Below are positions 20,081-32,960 of a stretch of 64,000 bases of DNA, piece by piece. Each line of letters begins with the position of its first letter. Positions within the stretch are counted from its first letter, which is position 1. Origin of the DNA: Dromaius novaehollandiae (taxonomy: Eukaryota; Chordata; Aves; Casuariiformes; Dromaiidae); the NCBI RefSeq assembly GCF_036370855.1, contig NC_088099.1:146833017-146897016 (forward strand), written 5' to 3'. Position numbers and translations under genes: made by a program. The notes beneath the pieces are model-generated. The model saw nothing but the letters and a program-made list of their open reading frames with translations, was not told the origin of the DNA and ran no database searches.

Positions 20081-23000
20081 AAAAAAAAAGATAGAGAGAT
20101 AGTGTGAGGAAGAGAGTGCAAACCATGGCTGCTTGGTTACCTGTTTTATTTAACCTTACGTTTTGCATAAGCAGGTTAGAAATGGCTTTCAGGTCAGAGT
20201 GATACATGGCTGTCTGAATCAAGATGCTATGATATCTGGAAGCACTGGTATATTGGTTTCAGTAAACTGCACTTGGACCCAGGATGACACTCGGAGAAGG
20301 AAAGACTTTCTCTTGACAGCATGCCTATAGAAGGGCATTTCTGGTGACAGTTTGAGGGAGACTTTTCTTTTAAGCTATAAATAAAAACTGACAAATAATG
20401 TGTTAAACTGAAAAGACAATATACTTTTGAAAACACTGAAGAAAAGGTCATACGGAAAAGAATATGTTTGTTTGTGTAGAGTTTTTTAAATAACTTTTGC
20501 ATGCAGCACAGAACTAGCAAGAGAAGACCGCTTTTTTGGTAGCATTGCATTATAATAGGTTTTCCTAGAGTGCTGCCAGCAAGAACTTTGCTTTTGGGCT
20601 TCAGCGACACAGCTCAGTTGTTACATCTCTTGCCCCAGCTTACCCAGCTGCTGGAGCTCTGTTATGTGCTGTGGGGCTCCCTGCTGGAATGCATTTATTT
20701 TATGATGGGAATGCAATCCATTTTATTTGGAAAGTATGACATTAAATTACGTCAGTGTGCCCAGGGATTGGGAGCAGTATATTGTTTTATAAATAAAGGA
20801 CCCAAAGTTCAGGAGTCGTTGTACTTGTGTATAGCAATGCAGCATTATCTGAAGATGGGGAAAATATGCAGAAATTCCCCTTTGTTTTATCTTCCTGACC
20901 CAAATGTCTCTCTGTTTGCTAATCTTGCCCAAATGTATCTCCGATTTTCATAAATTTCTTTTTTGCAGCAAGGGCAATAAATATCTTGCCTAATTCACCT
21001 ACATTGAGCTCATTACCAAAAGACTATACTATGTCACTGGTTTGATGCCAGGACCCTATCCCTCACCTCAGCCTATAGAGGCATTGCTTTGGTTTCTATA
21101 TCTCGTGGGGCAATTCACCTGGCTTTCTGCCTGGCCGCCCTCAGACCTGTGGAGAGCAGAGCCTCCAGCCCAAATTAAAAAGTCTTCCTTGCTCAGGGTC
21201 TTGGCTACATCTTCAAAATCTTGAAGACTTTCAGCCTCCTTGTAGCAGATGTCACTCCTTTTGCAGGTATTAATCTACAAAAAGTCGTTTGCTTGTACTA
21301 GGAGGGTTTAATTAACCCAGTCCTGCTCTGGCTCCTCCGTCAGTTCAATCTTTTTGGGAGCCAGACAAAAGCTGTCACCCAGCCTTACCTTCCGGCAGAC
21401 TGCTGCCCCAGCCTCCTTTCCAGAGGCAAAATTCAGTTTTCTTTGAGTCTCTAGAGAGGAAGAGAAGCAATATTTATTACTGTTCCTTCCCAACGTGCTT
21501 TTCTACCAGCCCCAGCTGGTTCCCAGGTCCCTGCAGGAACTACATACAAATACGGGAATGTTTTGCCCTTATACATCACAATTTGGTCTGAATTTGAGTT
21601 TTAAAGTACAGGCACATCCTTTTCAGCCCCTAAAATGCCTATCAGTGTCTGTTACTCACTGCATCCTCCAAAGTACAGTCTTCAGTTTCTCTGAAGTTTC
21701 TTGGTAAGAACTAACATGACGTAAGCTGCGGTGTAAAGATACAGGCAGCACTGAAAACAGAATTGAGAACAAACCTTTAAAAAATAGTTTGCTAAAGTTA
21801 GCCATGTTATTTTTTCTTATAACAACTTTGAGATGTTGGCCTATGTTCATTTCTCAAGTTTGAATAATAGGTTTGACATACGTGCATGATATGCACGCAT
21901 ATATGGTCAAGCAATTAGAAAGGTCTGAAGCATTAAGCATGAAATAGTGCTTTAAATGCATGATAATTAGAAGAAAATGGAAGAGAAGCTAAAGCTCTCC
22001 TACTTTATGCCCACAAATTATTAGAACAACTTCATATATTGGTAGAAGAAGGACAAATTTTGAAAACAGTGTTGATCGCTTTGGACTTCAGTTACAACCT
22101 TTCTGCCAAAAACAATATCGCACAGAAAGTCCAGTGATGAAATCTGCTGAGAATATGTCCTCTGGCAATGCTCATTGCTATGGCTCCTCCTTTAAGTATG
22201 CAACATTTCATTACAAGGTTCAAAGATAACAAAAGATGTTTCAGTGCATTCTAATTCTTTTTTACAAGATTAGACTTATCAGGGTTTTGATTATCTCCAG
22301 AATTAATGACATACATTAATTAAACTGTCATTATGCCTATTTTTCAACCCTTTTGTAAATACAAACTTGAAAAAATACGAACAAGATTTTTATCTGGGTT
22401 TACAGAACAAATGCTGCAGAACAGCAGCTCCTAGAAAAAAAAGTGCCCTTAATCCACATTTTGAAGCAGAGTTCATCAGTCCTACTCACATGATCAAACG
22501 CTACACAGAAGATTGCACCCACCATGCATAGCTACTGCTTTGCCTGTTAACTGCTACAAGATACAGCAGCTCTAAGCAGCACGGTGGTGGGGGTGGCAGG
22601 CGGTGTGCCAGCAGCACAGCCAGGATGCAGGGATGGCGATGGCCCGGCTGGCTGAAGCCACCAACACTAGCGGACGGACAAACCCCTCTGGCTGGCCAGT
22701 TGAACCCAAACCTGCAAATGCCAGGAGAACTGTGTGAGTAGGTCTCCCTTTTCAGCTGCAAATAGCTTTTTAGTGAGACAACCCGTACTGTTATGGTTGG
22801 CCCACCACCATGTGGAGGAGCACAGAGGGAACTGGGGAGGGATTACGGACCAGATCTATGAAGATGGGTGCAGGTGGTCCTGGATGCAGCTCACCAGGAG
22901 TTTGAGAAGATTTTTTCATTGATTTTTACAATTAACAAATAAATGAATCTATTTTTGGTGTTATGTCCCCCAGATTTGCCAGAACTGGGAGCTCAAATTA

Positions 23001-25790
23001 GCTAATTGCTTGTACAGACTAGAACAAGGAACCACAAAGTTAGTAGAGTTAATGCTCCTTCTAGACACCAGAAATCTTGTGCCCAGTCTCTAAATGTTAT
23101 TCCAGTGGCATTCACCTCCCAGACAGGGCCTCCTTTTCTGTTGGTTGTCTTAGGACATTACACAGAGGACCCAGAAACATGCATTTTAAACTACAAAACA
23201 AATTTCTAGAGCAACGGGACACTGCCGCAGCAGAGCAACATCTTCTATGGACCGCGCTCAGAAAAGCGAGGCTTCACAGCTTGTGTCCAAAGGGTTACAA
23301 TGATGTACATGAGCATCCATTAGTGCGGTTAAAAATCCATGGAAACATTCAGAGAGATGAACAACAATATAGCGTTAAGGATCCTAAGCCAGGAAAAACA
23401 CTTGCAGTTTGTTAATTACGTATTCCAAAAGCAAAGCAGAAGATTAAAAGAAAAACAGCAACAGCTCTTTGAACTTGTTGCTGAACAGCATGTTCCTCCA
23501 CTGATAGTGGAGGTTTGTACAGGCTAGGGAGATGAACTAGTTGAGCCTGTTATGTTTACAGCCTGAGAGCCAGAGATAGCGATGAGTATTGTTGCAAAAG
23601 GATATTATACCACAGATTAGCTCAAGGGGAAGAAGTGTCATGCTTTTGCAGTAGGGACAATGACAATTATTATTTCCATGAGCTGCATGTGCACTTATGT
23701 CCAGTTCTTCCAGTTACAATATCAGTATCCTAAGTGGACTCATTTCACCATTCCTAAACTATTCCTTAGGATGTATGTTAACTCTGAATATGGTCAAGAA
23801 ATGTGTTTCCACAATGTCCTCTTTCAACATACTGTTTTTCAGGACTGACATTTAACCTGAAAGTCCTCTGGGGAAGTATGGGTCCATCATTTCTCATTGG
23901 CAGAACTGAGCAGTAAAAATAAAAGGTGGAAGCTAGAAACCAGGGGTGCTCACCGGCACAATGATCCCGTCACCAGGCGAAGAGCAAGGATTACCACCTG
24001 CTGACAGTCAGCATATGCATCCTTCGTGTTGCTTCTCCACTTGTAAGAAACTGCCTCCTCTCTGAAGATTTTATGCCCTGCGGTCTTCAATGCAGAACTA
24101 AATTTTCTACATTTGAATTATTTCTTGTGCTTGCCAAAACTGAAGTGAAGCAACACCTGAGCAGTGGTGTCCACAGAGCGTTTGCTCAGGGGAGACTCAC
24201 TGGGGGCTGTCACACGCTTACATGCAGAGCCACAAGCTCACCCATGCTGCTCACCCCTTCCCAGAGAAGCGACCTGTCTATTCATTCTCCTCGTCAAAAG
24301 GAAATTGTGGGAAGACAGTGGAGGATTAGCACCACTGAAGTGGAGCCAGTAAAGAGCTACTGGTTTGATTTACCTGAGTTATAACTCCAGATAAGTTTTC
24401 AGTGAATTTGTAAGAACAAAAAACCTTACCTGTCCCAGCAAATGGAGTATAATAAACACAGGTGGGCACTGACATAGCAGGTGCTGCGCTGTTTTCACAC
24501 TGCTTAATCTAGGCAATGAAGGGTTATCAGTAGAGGTGGCAGTGGAGAGCATCGAAGGGCAGAAGGAACAAGAAGGCAGTACCGAGCACGACATGCCGGA
24601 AAGTGAGAGCAGAAGCGTACTCCAAGCCCCAGCTGAAGACTTGTGTGAACGCCCATGCCTGAAGGCTGTGAAGCTCCTCTGAACTGCCTGTCTTTCCTAC
24701 CTGGGCAGAGGTTGCTGAACCAAGGATGAAGGATGCAGGAACATCCTTCAGGGTCTGGTGGCTGTCGTAGGGAAAGAGGCAGCAAGTGCTGGTGGCTTCA
24801 GAAGTCGGGGGATTTCCAGGTGCCACCCCTCTTCAGCTCCTTTTGGTGGTGGCTGCTGCTGCCAGACCTGACTGAGAAGGCGCCTGTTTTTCTTTCATTT
24901 TTGGCCAATGCGTGAAAGGCTACAGATTTTTTTATTGCCCTTTGGATAACACTGTTGATGTTAAAATCTACTCTTATGAAACATTTTCCATTTCCCCAGG
25001 AAATATTTTGTGTTAATATATTCTTATCCTTTCCTTATTGATTTTATCTGCTATGCATTTTGCCAAGTCTAATTTTTAGAGCCTTACGTTTATTGTCTTA
25101 GGCCCTAGTCATAAGTGTTTCTCTGGGCTCCGTTTTTTTTTCCATGATGCATAGTGCACTTCTTTCAAGTGAAGCACAGCTAATAGCAGTTTGTTATTTC
25201 TGCATAAGTCAGGTTGTCAGTGTCAACTAGCAGACAGCGTGAATGAGTAAGAGATGGGGCATCTTCCTACACACATACATCAGCGGAGCTGAGGCCAAAA
25301 GAAAGCTGAATGATGCTTAATTAGTTAGGACAAGATGTAAATGAAAAGAGGAAACATGGAAAGCACTAGGCAGTGACTGTGCTTGCTCAATCTTTTGGGT
25401 ATGTGGGTCCATATATTAGTAAAACATTTTATACCAATGAGTCACTTAGTTATGAATATCTCTTATTTTAGGAGCATGCTAGGTGTTGGACTTGCAACCA
25501 GATTTGTCACCTATTAATCTCTGCTGCCTTGCCTGAGCTCTGTGATGGTGCAGACGAGGGTGAACCAGGGGACAGAGGAAATCTGATTGCCCCCAGAGCA
25601 AGCGTTGCAACCCCCCCTCTTTGTGTCTCATCTGTGCTGGTCACTTGATTGCTTTTCAGACACCAGGCCCACATGCTTGTCTCATTTCGTAAAGCCTAGA
25701 GCTTGAATGCTCTACGCTGTAGAGCATAAAAAGGAGATGTCTTCTCTGCCAGCAGTATGCCTTATCTGTTGAAGTTAGTCCTGAGAAATG
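20081..25790. other. Intergenic, downstream of CDH17
   Basis: AT-rich sequence without a supported gene. Several open frames of 60-127 codons occur on both strands (for example 20,570-20,953), with no homology I recognise, no splice structure and no domain. No mobile element recognised. Confidence 0.7.
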
Positions 25791-26360
25791 CCTTTTAAGC
25801 CAATTTGTGGAATTTCATCATCCGTGAGCAGCCATGGGCATGCCCAGGAGAGTGCCCATTGCGGGACAGCCAGCTCCCACCAGCACTGCTGCAACGCTGC
25901 CTGCTCCGGCAGGTCCCACCTCCTGCTCGCTTGACCTGGCCAAAGCCCCCAAGAGCTGTTTGCGTGAATAATGCACCCGGTTTTCATGACCAAGACAACT
26001 CCTCATGGACTGAACAAGATCCTGACACAGACAGCAATGAGCAAACGGAGTAAAGCTGTAGCCCACGGGGGTCAACACCGCAGCAGAGCCTCTGGGAGCG
26101 CTGAGCAGCTCTGCACTGGGATCAGGGCTGTTGGCTTGGGGAGGGAGTCTGGCCGAAGAGCTGAGTGACTCAGTGCCTCCCTCCCTGGGCGCCATCTAGC
26201 AGACCTGCAGCTCTGCAGGGGTCTGACGCCAAAGCGGGCTGCAGTGGGAAATCGAGGGCAGGCCAGTCCCAGACTGGGGAGGACTGTATTCCCAGGGGCT
26301 CGGCAGGCGTTGCTGCACTGGAGCTGCGATGATAGCCACTTTCCCAGAGTATCTGGAGTG
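25791..26360. other. Intergenic GC-rich stretch
   Basis: Noticeably richer in C and G than its flanks, with overlapping short open frames on both strands, as expected from composition alone. No recognisable product, repeat or promoter. Confidence 0.4.
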
Positions 26361-29300
26361 AAAGACACTGGGGACGTTTAAATGTTATTGATAATAGCAA
26401 TCTCCAGAGCTTGTTTAATTTGCAAAGGCCTATCACCCAGCCTCCGTCGGCCTTTGATGTGCATTCCTGCATACACGCAAAGCACATTCATTTCCTTTTG
26501 CAGTGTTTTCATTTGCTTCTAGAAAGCCTCTCTCAATCAGGCCTGTGGCTATTCAAACAGTGTCAGTAGTTTTCATATCACTGAGAGAGTCTTAAACAAA
26601 CACTGCTAGTTTTCTCCTGCACTGCATACCAGGGTATTACCATGGTCAGAGAGTTTTAAAATTCCCACAGTAAGAGCTATAGCTTCTGTTCAGAAATTAG
26701 CCAGCAGCACCACTACAACTGTCGAAAATATTTGCCTGAAAATGGAGTTCTTGCAAACACCCACTGTGGAGTGATCTTTCTAACACCACAGCGTAAAATA
26801 AGGCTTCCCTTTCCAAAAGAGACATAAATGTATCCACAAGAGCACACTACAAGAGAAATAAAATGAGGTGCACATATAGCTCAAATATATTCTTAACCTG
26901 CAGAGATTTGCATGTGGCAATGTTACCTGGAGTGAGCAAGAGATCACAAAGCAAGTCTTCCCACTTCACCAAGAGACTTCTGCCTAAAACTAACAGGAAT
27001 GGAGGGGGAAGCTGTTCTCAGTCATCATGCCATTCCCTGTTCCACCTGTACTTGTGCCATTTTTATGTTTATATCAAGCTCACAGAAGAATAAATGTAAT
27101 GAATCTGTCAAGAGCATTACTGCTTCTCAAGGTGTACCGCTGTGTCTTCAGAAGGAAGGAAAAGGCAGGCAACCATGTTACAGGTGATGTCTGTCAATGA
27201 GAAGGTAGGGTGGACCAAGCTGAAACTGGAGGAAAGCAGAAATAAAAGGAAGTAGAAAGTAGGGTTTGCGTCAAAATAGGCCAGGGTCAAAAAGCAGGGA
27301 GATTATGGAAGTTTCTGTCCAATAGACAAGGTAGGTCCATGGTAAAAGGCCAGGGCACGATCCAAAAATGAGTAAGCCTTGACCTAACAGCATCCAATAG
27401 GGAAGGAAGGGTGCAGTCTGGAATCAGAAAAATGTCAGCAAATCTAGAAAACAAGGAGGGTAGGGGAAAAATGACTGCAGCAGGGTAAACAGGATGGTTA
27501 GGAGCACTCACAAGGGTAAGTGTTGCAAAACAGAGGTTAAGGAAAGGGAGATAAGGAATTAAAGATCTCAGAGACAAATTAGGACCCAAGAAACCAAGAA
27601 ATATAAAATCAGTGTACAAGCTCCCACAGAGTCTTTGTATAGATGCTGACATAGTGTCTGCCTAGGAGCCTTAAACTCATGGCTGAATCTCCTTCCTAAC
27701 CCGTCTGTATCCAACAAAATAAAATGTGCTTGGGTATCCTGCCTGGCCTGGTGCTGGATCATGATGGTGCAGGTCTCCCGTAGATCCTGTGTCATATCTG
27801 CAAAACCCAGGTGTCTTGGACACCCCAGGGCATACAAACTGTGCCAGTGCAGCAGACACTCACGTTTAGGCAACTAAACTGAGCCCTGACTATCTGGGAA
27901 AAGGCTCATGGCAGCAAGGCCCAGGCTTGCTATACTGGGTACCCCTTGTCCACATTTGTCTCTATGTTATTGATAGAAGGCATGCACCAGGTCAGGGAAA
28001 GGGTCACCTTCTCCTGGTCCCCAGAAACAACCTGCAATGCCATCAGCCTTCCTAGACTGTGAACATCAATATTTGTGGCATGACCTCCTTGGGCTCAAGA
28101 TGTGTTTAATTATAAACCCCTCATGACCAAGGATAATGACTAATAGGGGAGATAAATGAAGAGGGTGTGAGTAGACAGAAAGCAGTTAAGCAGTGAAATG
28201 TGACAGTCTTTCCTGGACTTTGCTAGTGCTGGGCAAGAGAACATGGTGTGCATCAGTGCTTTAGCTGAAAAGAGGACAAGGTAACGGTGGCAAGGCCATC
28301 TGTGGTTTGAGGACTTCCAACACCTTAGGTGTCAGCTAAAAAATTAGGGGCTTCCACAGAGCAGCAGTTCAGAAGTTCTTGTCAAACTTTCTTGGCTTGA
28401 TTTGGTGGTGGCTGATGAGGGGATTCAAGCAGAGCCAGTATGAATGGGGTAGAAGCAGGGATGAAACCCCTCACTGACAAAAAAGCAGCTCTGCAATGGG
28501 GAGGCATGGAGGGCATCATCCTGAGCAAGCATGGTCAAGGGTAAGATGCAAACCACATCACTCTGCTGAAGTTTGAGAAGACAGTGATGTTACCTTATAC
28601 TGATTTCCCTTGCAGGGGACTAACTAACACAGCTACATAGAGGAATTTGAAAATGGCATCTAGAAGACAAAAGATTTACCATCAGACATAAGAAATGAAT
28701 GTGTGCCTCAACCTGAAATTCTCTGACTGACATCGCAGGGAAGCAGCTGCTCCAAAGAGCAGTGGGCAGTGGGGATGCCTGCCGGGAGGCCATCCAGTTC
28801 ACAGGACACTGGTTGCTAGATACAGTCTTGTGAGCAAGGCAGGTCAGAGGTATTTCTAAAGATAGGGTCACTGAAGTCTGGAGCAACCAAGTGCTGTGGG
28901 CCTTTGTGGACTGGTGAGAGCTTATGCACTATGTGAGTCCATAGATTTTCAGATCTCAGGTTTATATGTTTGGCCACCAAAAATTCCTGATATTACAGTA
29001 TTTCCAACCCAAATTGTATCTCCAGAATGAAATCCCATCTTTTTATGACAGAGCAGACAGCCTTCAAGACTTAATTTATATCCAAGGCAGCTGTTTTTGC
29101 CTGTCAAGTAGGACAGATCTTTACTAGGATCTTTATTGGAACTATCTTTCTAGGATAGTTCCAGCTGAATGGGCTCTACATTGTGCATTTTTTCACTGTT
29201 GAAACTGGGAGGTCTCAGAATAGTAAAACTTGTATTTTGCCTTTACAGGGCATCTGCCTTGCTGTTCTGATTACTTGGCTGATAAGTAAGTTACAGAAAT

Positions 29301-30639
29301 CTAAACAGTGAGGAGAACAAGGAACATGCCTCCTGTTGCTTTGATAGCGCAACCTTAATAGCACAGTTAGAAGCATCTGCTCCAACAAAGAAGAGTCTGC
29401 TGGGTTTAAGTGTGTCAGTGTAGGGATGAGGTGACTATCCACTTTGGCTCTTCCAAAGCAAAGTGGACTTCTCTGAGACTTCAATCTGGTCCCATTTTGG
29501 AGAGTGCAGTTAGGGGGACCACTCACTTGAAAAACCTTTGATGAACCTATCATGTAAACCAGCACAGAAGCATGCATTCTTCAATTATTTGTAGGAGACA
29601 AGCTTCTGTTATCAAAACATAAATCCAAAAGTGGAACATACATAGTCCCTTGAAAGATGTTATGCAACCCAGAAATACCATGACTGGCACTTTCCAATTA
29701 AATAGACAGAGTACCTTGACAAAGATGTCTCAGGACAAAAGAAACCTGAGGATGGCTCTAGGTTTCCAAGAAAGGAGGTCATCATTGTATCATGTAGGTA
29801 TAATGCTAAAATGTTATGATAAAATCCTGGAATATCATTGGAGCATTAAAAGTATTTCAAGATGCCTAAACAACCATATCAGATGGAGAATATGATCTTC
29901 CATTTACTACTCTGATGGATGTAGTTGTGTTCCCTGAATGCCAGCTTAATGAAGATACGTGCCTTCTGCTGTCTTTGAAATAGGTCATTTCTGAGGAACA
30001 GAAGATATAAATTCCCAAATTTGACTGTATTCAGGATCCAGTGGTTTACATAAAAGACAAAAAGCCTGGAGTTGCCCTCAGTATGAACTTTATCTTCGCT
30101 AGCAAATTCCAGAGCCCCCTCAGGCAGTGTTCTAGTATGGTGCACTAGCAGAAAGTATTATGGGTTTATTCATGAGGGTGGTGGTGGGGATATACTCTCA
30201 ATATTGTTAACTCAGTCGTACCACATGATGCTATGAATGGCAATATATCCGTTAGTCTAAGATACTGCAGAATATCTGCAACCCTTCCTCCCACCCCCGA
30301 ACAATTTTTTGTTTTGTGTTTTTAACTTTCTAAACAAAGTGGAGTCTGTCATGTTCCCAGAAGAGTTTAGGGCAGGCCCAGGAACATCCTTGACCAGGTC
30401 CTGTGTCAAATGTCTTGACTATGGCAACAGGATGGCAGAAGCACAGTCAAACAGCAATATCTCATGGATGTTGAGGGGTATGTGTAAAGGTAGAAACAAA
30501 GGCATAATGGTGGCATCCAGATATGCTGGTGTGCCCTAATGAAACAAGAGACTACTGAAAGAAGAAGAGATAAAAGGGATAAAGCAATCTGTTTCAGTTA
30601 GAGCCATTTAGGGGAAAGTCAGAAAAATATGGTTAGAGC
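26361..30639. other. Intergenic
   Basis: No gene supported. A possible old repeat at 27,570-27,930 is listed separately. The rest looks unique. Confidence 0.6.
27570..27930 (-). repeat. Possible old interspersed repeat
   Basis: On the reverse strand the phrases TCAGTTTAGTTGCCTAAACG and CCCTGGGGTGTCCAAGACAC recall fragments seen in old bird LTR-type repeats, from memory only. No LTR ends, target duplication or coding remnants are visible. It could equally be unique sequence. Confidence 0.2.
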
Positions 30640-31899
30640 TGGGAGCTTGTCTCCTGCCTCCAGAATCAGATTTTGGCTCGGCTAGTGATCTCTAAGCCAA
30701 TGTTAAAGAGGAACATACTAATAGCAATGATGCCATGGGAGGTGTGTGGTATGTTTGTTACAATCTCAAGAAACTGAGCTGAAATGTAGTAGCAGATCAT
30801 GTCCCAGCCATCCTACTGAAGCAGAACATAAATCTTTAGGATATAGTGACTCAAACAGATGCAATCTTGCAAATGTATTCTAACTTTCCAAGTTTGGAGC
30901 CCTCTACTAGGGCTAGTAGAGCCTAGATAGTTCCAAGAAGAGATAGCCAGAAAATGCCTTCAAAAAGTTACTGAACAAACAAAAACAATACCTTTTTTAG
31001 ACTTGACTTTGGCAAGTGGGAGGACATTATAGAAGGTTTGATTATAGAATAAAACTTTAGCAATAATATTGAATATTTAAATTTGGCCTATAACCAAAAC
31101 TTGCAAGTCCTAATGCACAGACTTTGGTAAAATTAAGAAAAATAATGAAGCTGGTTGAATTGAAGAATTCAGAGAAATGAATTTGGAGTAATCTTTGTAC
31201 TTCTTTAAGTCAGAGATGCAAAACCTGCTTGTAAGGAGAGAAGAATTTTTAGAGAAGCACTTCAGATCTAATTGGCTGAGTATCCTCTCAAAGAACACAT
31301 TAGGAATAAGCAAAGAATCCTCAAAGAATGCAAAAAATTCTTATGAGAAAAGAAAATTATGTTTTGCCCATCAGGAAGTGCAGAGATAAAGTAAGAATAA
31401 TTGAAAATTCAAAACAGATTTAGATGCTGCAAGGGAAATTAAAAACAAAACCACATTTTCCAGCAGTATAATAAAGAAAAAAGAACAAGGAAAGAAGTGG
31501 AGCCACAACAGAGCAAGGACTAGATGGCTGACTCAATTCATACTTTGCCTTAGTTTACAATAAGAAAAATGAAGCTGAACATGGAAAAAGGGCAAATCAC
31601 CTAAAGGAAATTATTACATTTGAGGCGTAAATAGAATTTCAGGTACTCTAACAGTGGGCTGTGGTCCATCTCCTAAATTTGGAAGTATTAGGTATATGAA
31701 ACCTCAGTTTTGGTAGTAAGTTAAAAATGGTACAACTACGAATGGAGAAAAGCAAATATGATGCCTTTAATTTCAGGAAGTAAAAAATAGCATTCTGGGC
31801 CAGGATCAGTAGCTTGACTTCAGGAGTAGATGTGGTTTTACAGAACAAACACAATTGGAAAGAAAGAATAATTAAAGACATGCAAAGAAATTCAGAATG
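30640..31899 (+). mobile_element. Possible 5' continuation of the old CR1
   Basis: A-rich sequence directly upstream of the recognisable CR1. It has ORF2-like features of the old CR1 group, such as long A/G-rich stretches and phrases around CAAGGACTAGATGGCTGACT at about 31,517. Decay is heavy, the left limit is a guess, and this part could be unrelated unique sequence. Confidence 0.3.
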
Positions 31900-32960
31900 G
31901 GATAAAAAACAATATGGGTTTACAAAGTTTGCTTATCCCAGACTGACAGAAGAATAAATTTCCTCTGGAAAAGAACTGCAACAGATCTAATCCTGCTGAG
32001 CATCAGTCAATATTTTGATACACTGTCAAATGGGAAATGATTAATATAACTGAGGAAAGTGGAAGATAGTACCAGAATTAAAAGGCATATAAGGATTCCC
32101 AAAGGGGAAGAAAAAACAGACCATGTTGAAAAGGAAGATATTGGGCATGTTATTAGCACAGTTTGTCAAACATCCATCTTGGTTTCCTCTAATTAAATAT
32201 TTTCCTTTGAGACTTCAACAAAAAATGTAGTTTTACTAATGACATTTGCTAAATACACAAAGTGGTCTGTAATGGTAAATACTATGCAGGACCAGAATAT
32301 CACAAAGGAATAAAAGGTGACCTTGAGAAGTAAGTAATAAAAATGGGTTGGAAGTTAACAGTATGAGGGGTACGGTCGCTTGGGGACCCAAAATACTTTT
32401 TGTTATGTCTGAAACAACAGATGGGAACAACTAGGGGGAAAGGCCTGGTTTATTACTATGTTGTTTGATGAGCATGAGCTGCTGTTGCAATATAGCCATG
32501 AGAAAAGCAAACATGTTCCTAGTGTGTATCAGAGGAAATACTTTCACTACAGATAAGAGAGTGTGAATATCTTTCTCCAAGACACTGTGAGACCTCACCT
32601 GAAACACTGTGGACAGCTCTGCATCCCCAGTCAAGAAGGATTAATTGAAACTGGAACAGATGCAGACAATTATCAGGAGATGGAGGCTATCCTACCTGAG
32701 GAAATGGAGTTTAGTCCATTTAGCGAGGAGTAGAAAAGGATAAAAAGGAATACAGAAGCTTTCTATAGACACATCAAGAAAGAGTAAACACAAGGGGAAG
32801 AAAAATAGCTATATTAAGGAAATTGGCATAAGATGGATAGCTGAACTAGTTAGGAAAAATGTTAGTCTAGAAGATAGAATGTGGCTTTTATGGATCAGAA
32901 GAGTGGAACTTTGGGACAGCCTCCCAGTAGAAGCAGTGGAACAAGAACGTTTGTTGGTAT
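31900..32960 (+). mobile_element. Old CR1 LINE fragment
   Basis: Degenerate CR1 phrases occur in the right order: TTTTGATACACTGTCAAATG and GGGAAATGATTAATATAACT at about 32,013-32,050, then GTGAGACCTCACCTGAAACA near 32,588, CCCAGTCAAGAAGGATTAA near 32,626, and GGAACTTTGGGACAGCCTCC near 32,907. The 3'UTR is not recognised, so it is probably 3'-eroded. Sense on the + strand. Confidence 0.65.

Noticed and set aside
20570..20953. 127-codon open frame just downstream of the CDH17 3'UTR
   Set aside because: No recognised homology or domain; it overlaps other frames on the reverse strand.
27200..27930. Endogenous retrovirus LTR
   Set aside because: Some phrases recall old LTR repeats, but there are no TG...CA ends, primer site, internal coding part or partner LTR; kept only as a low-confidence repeat.
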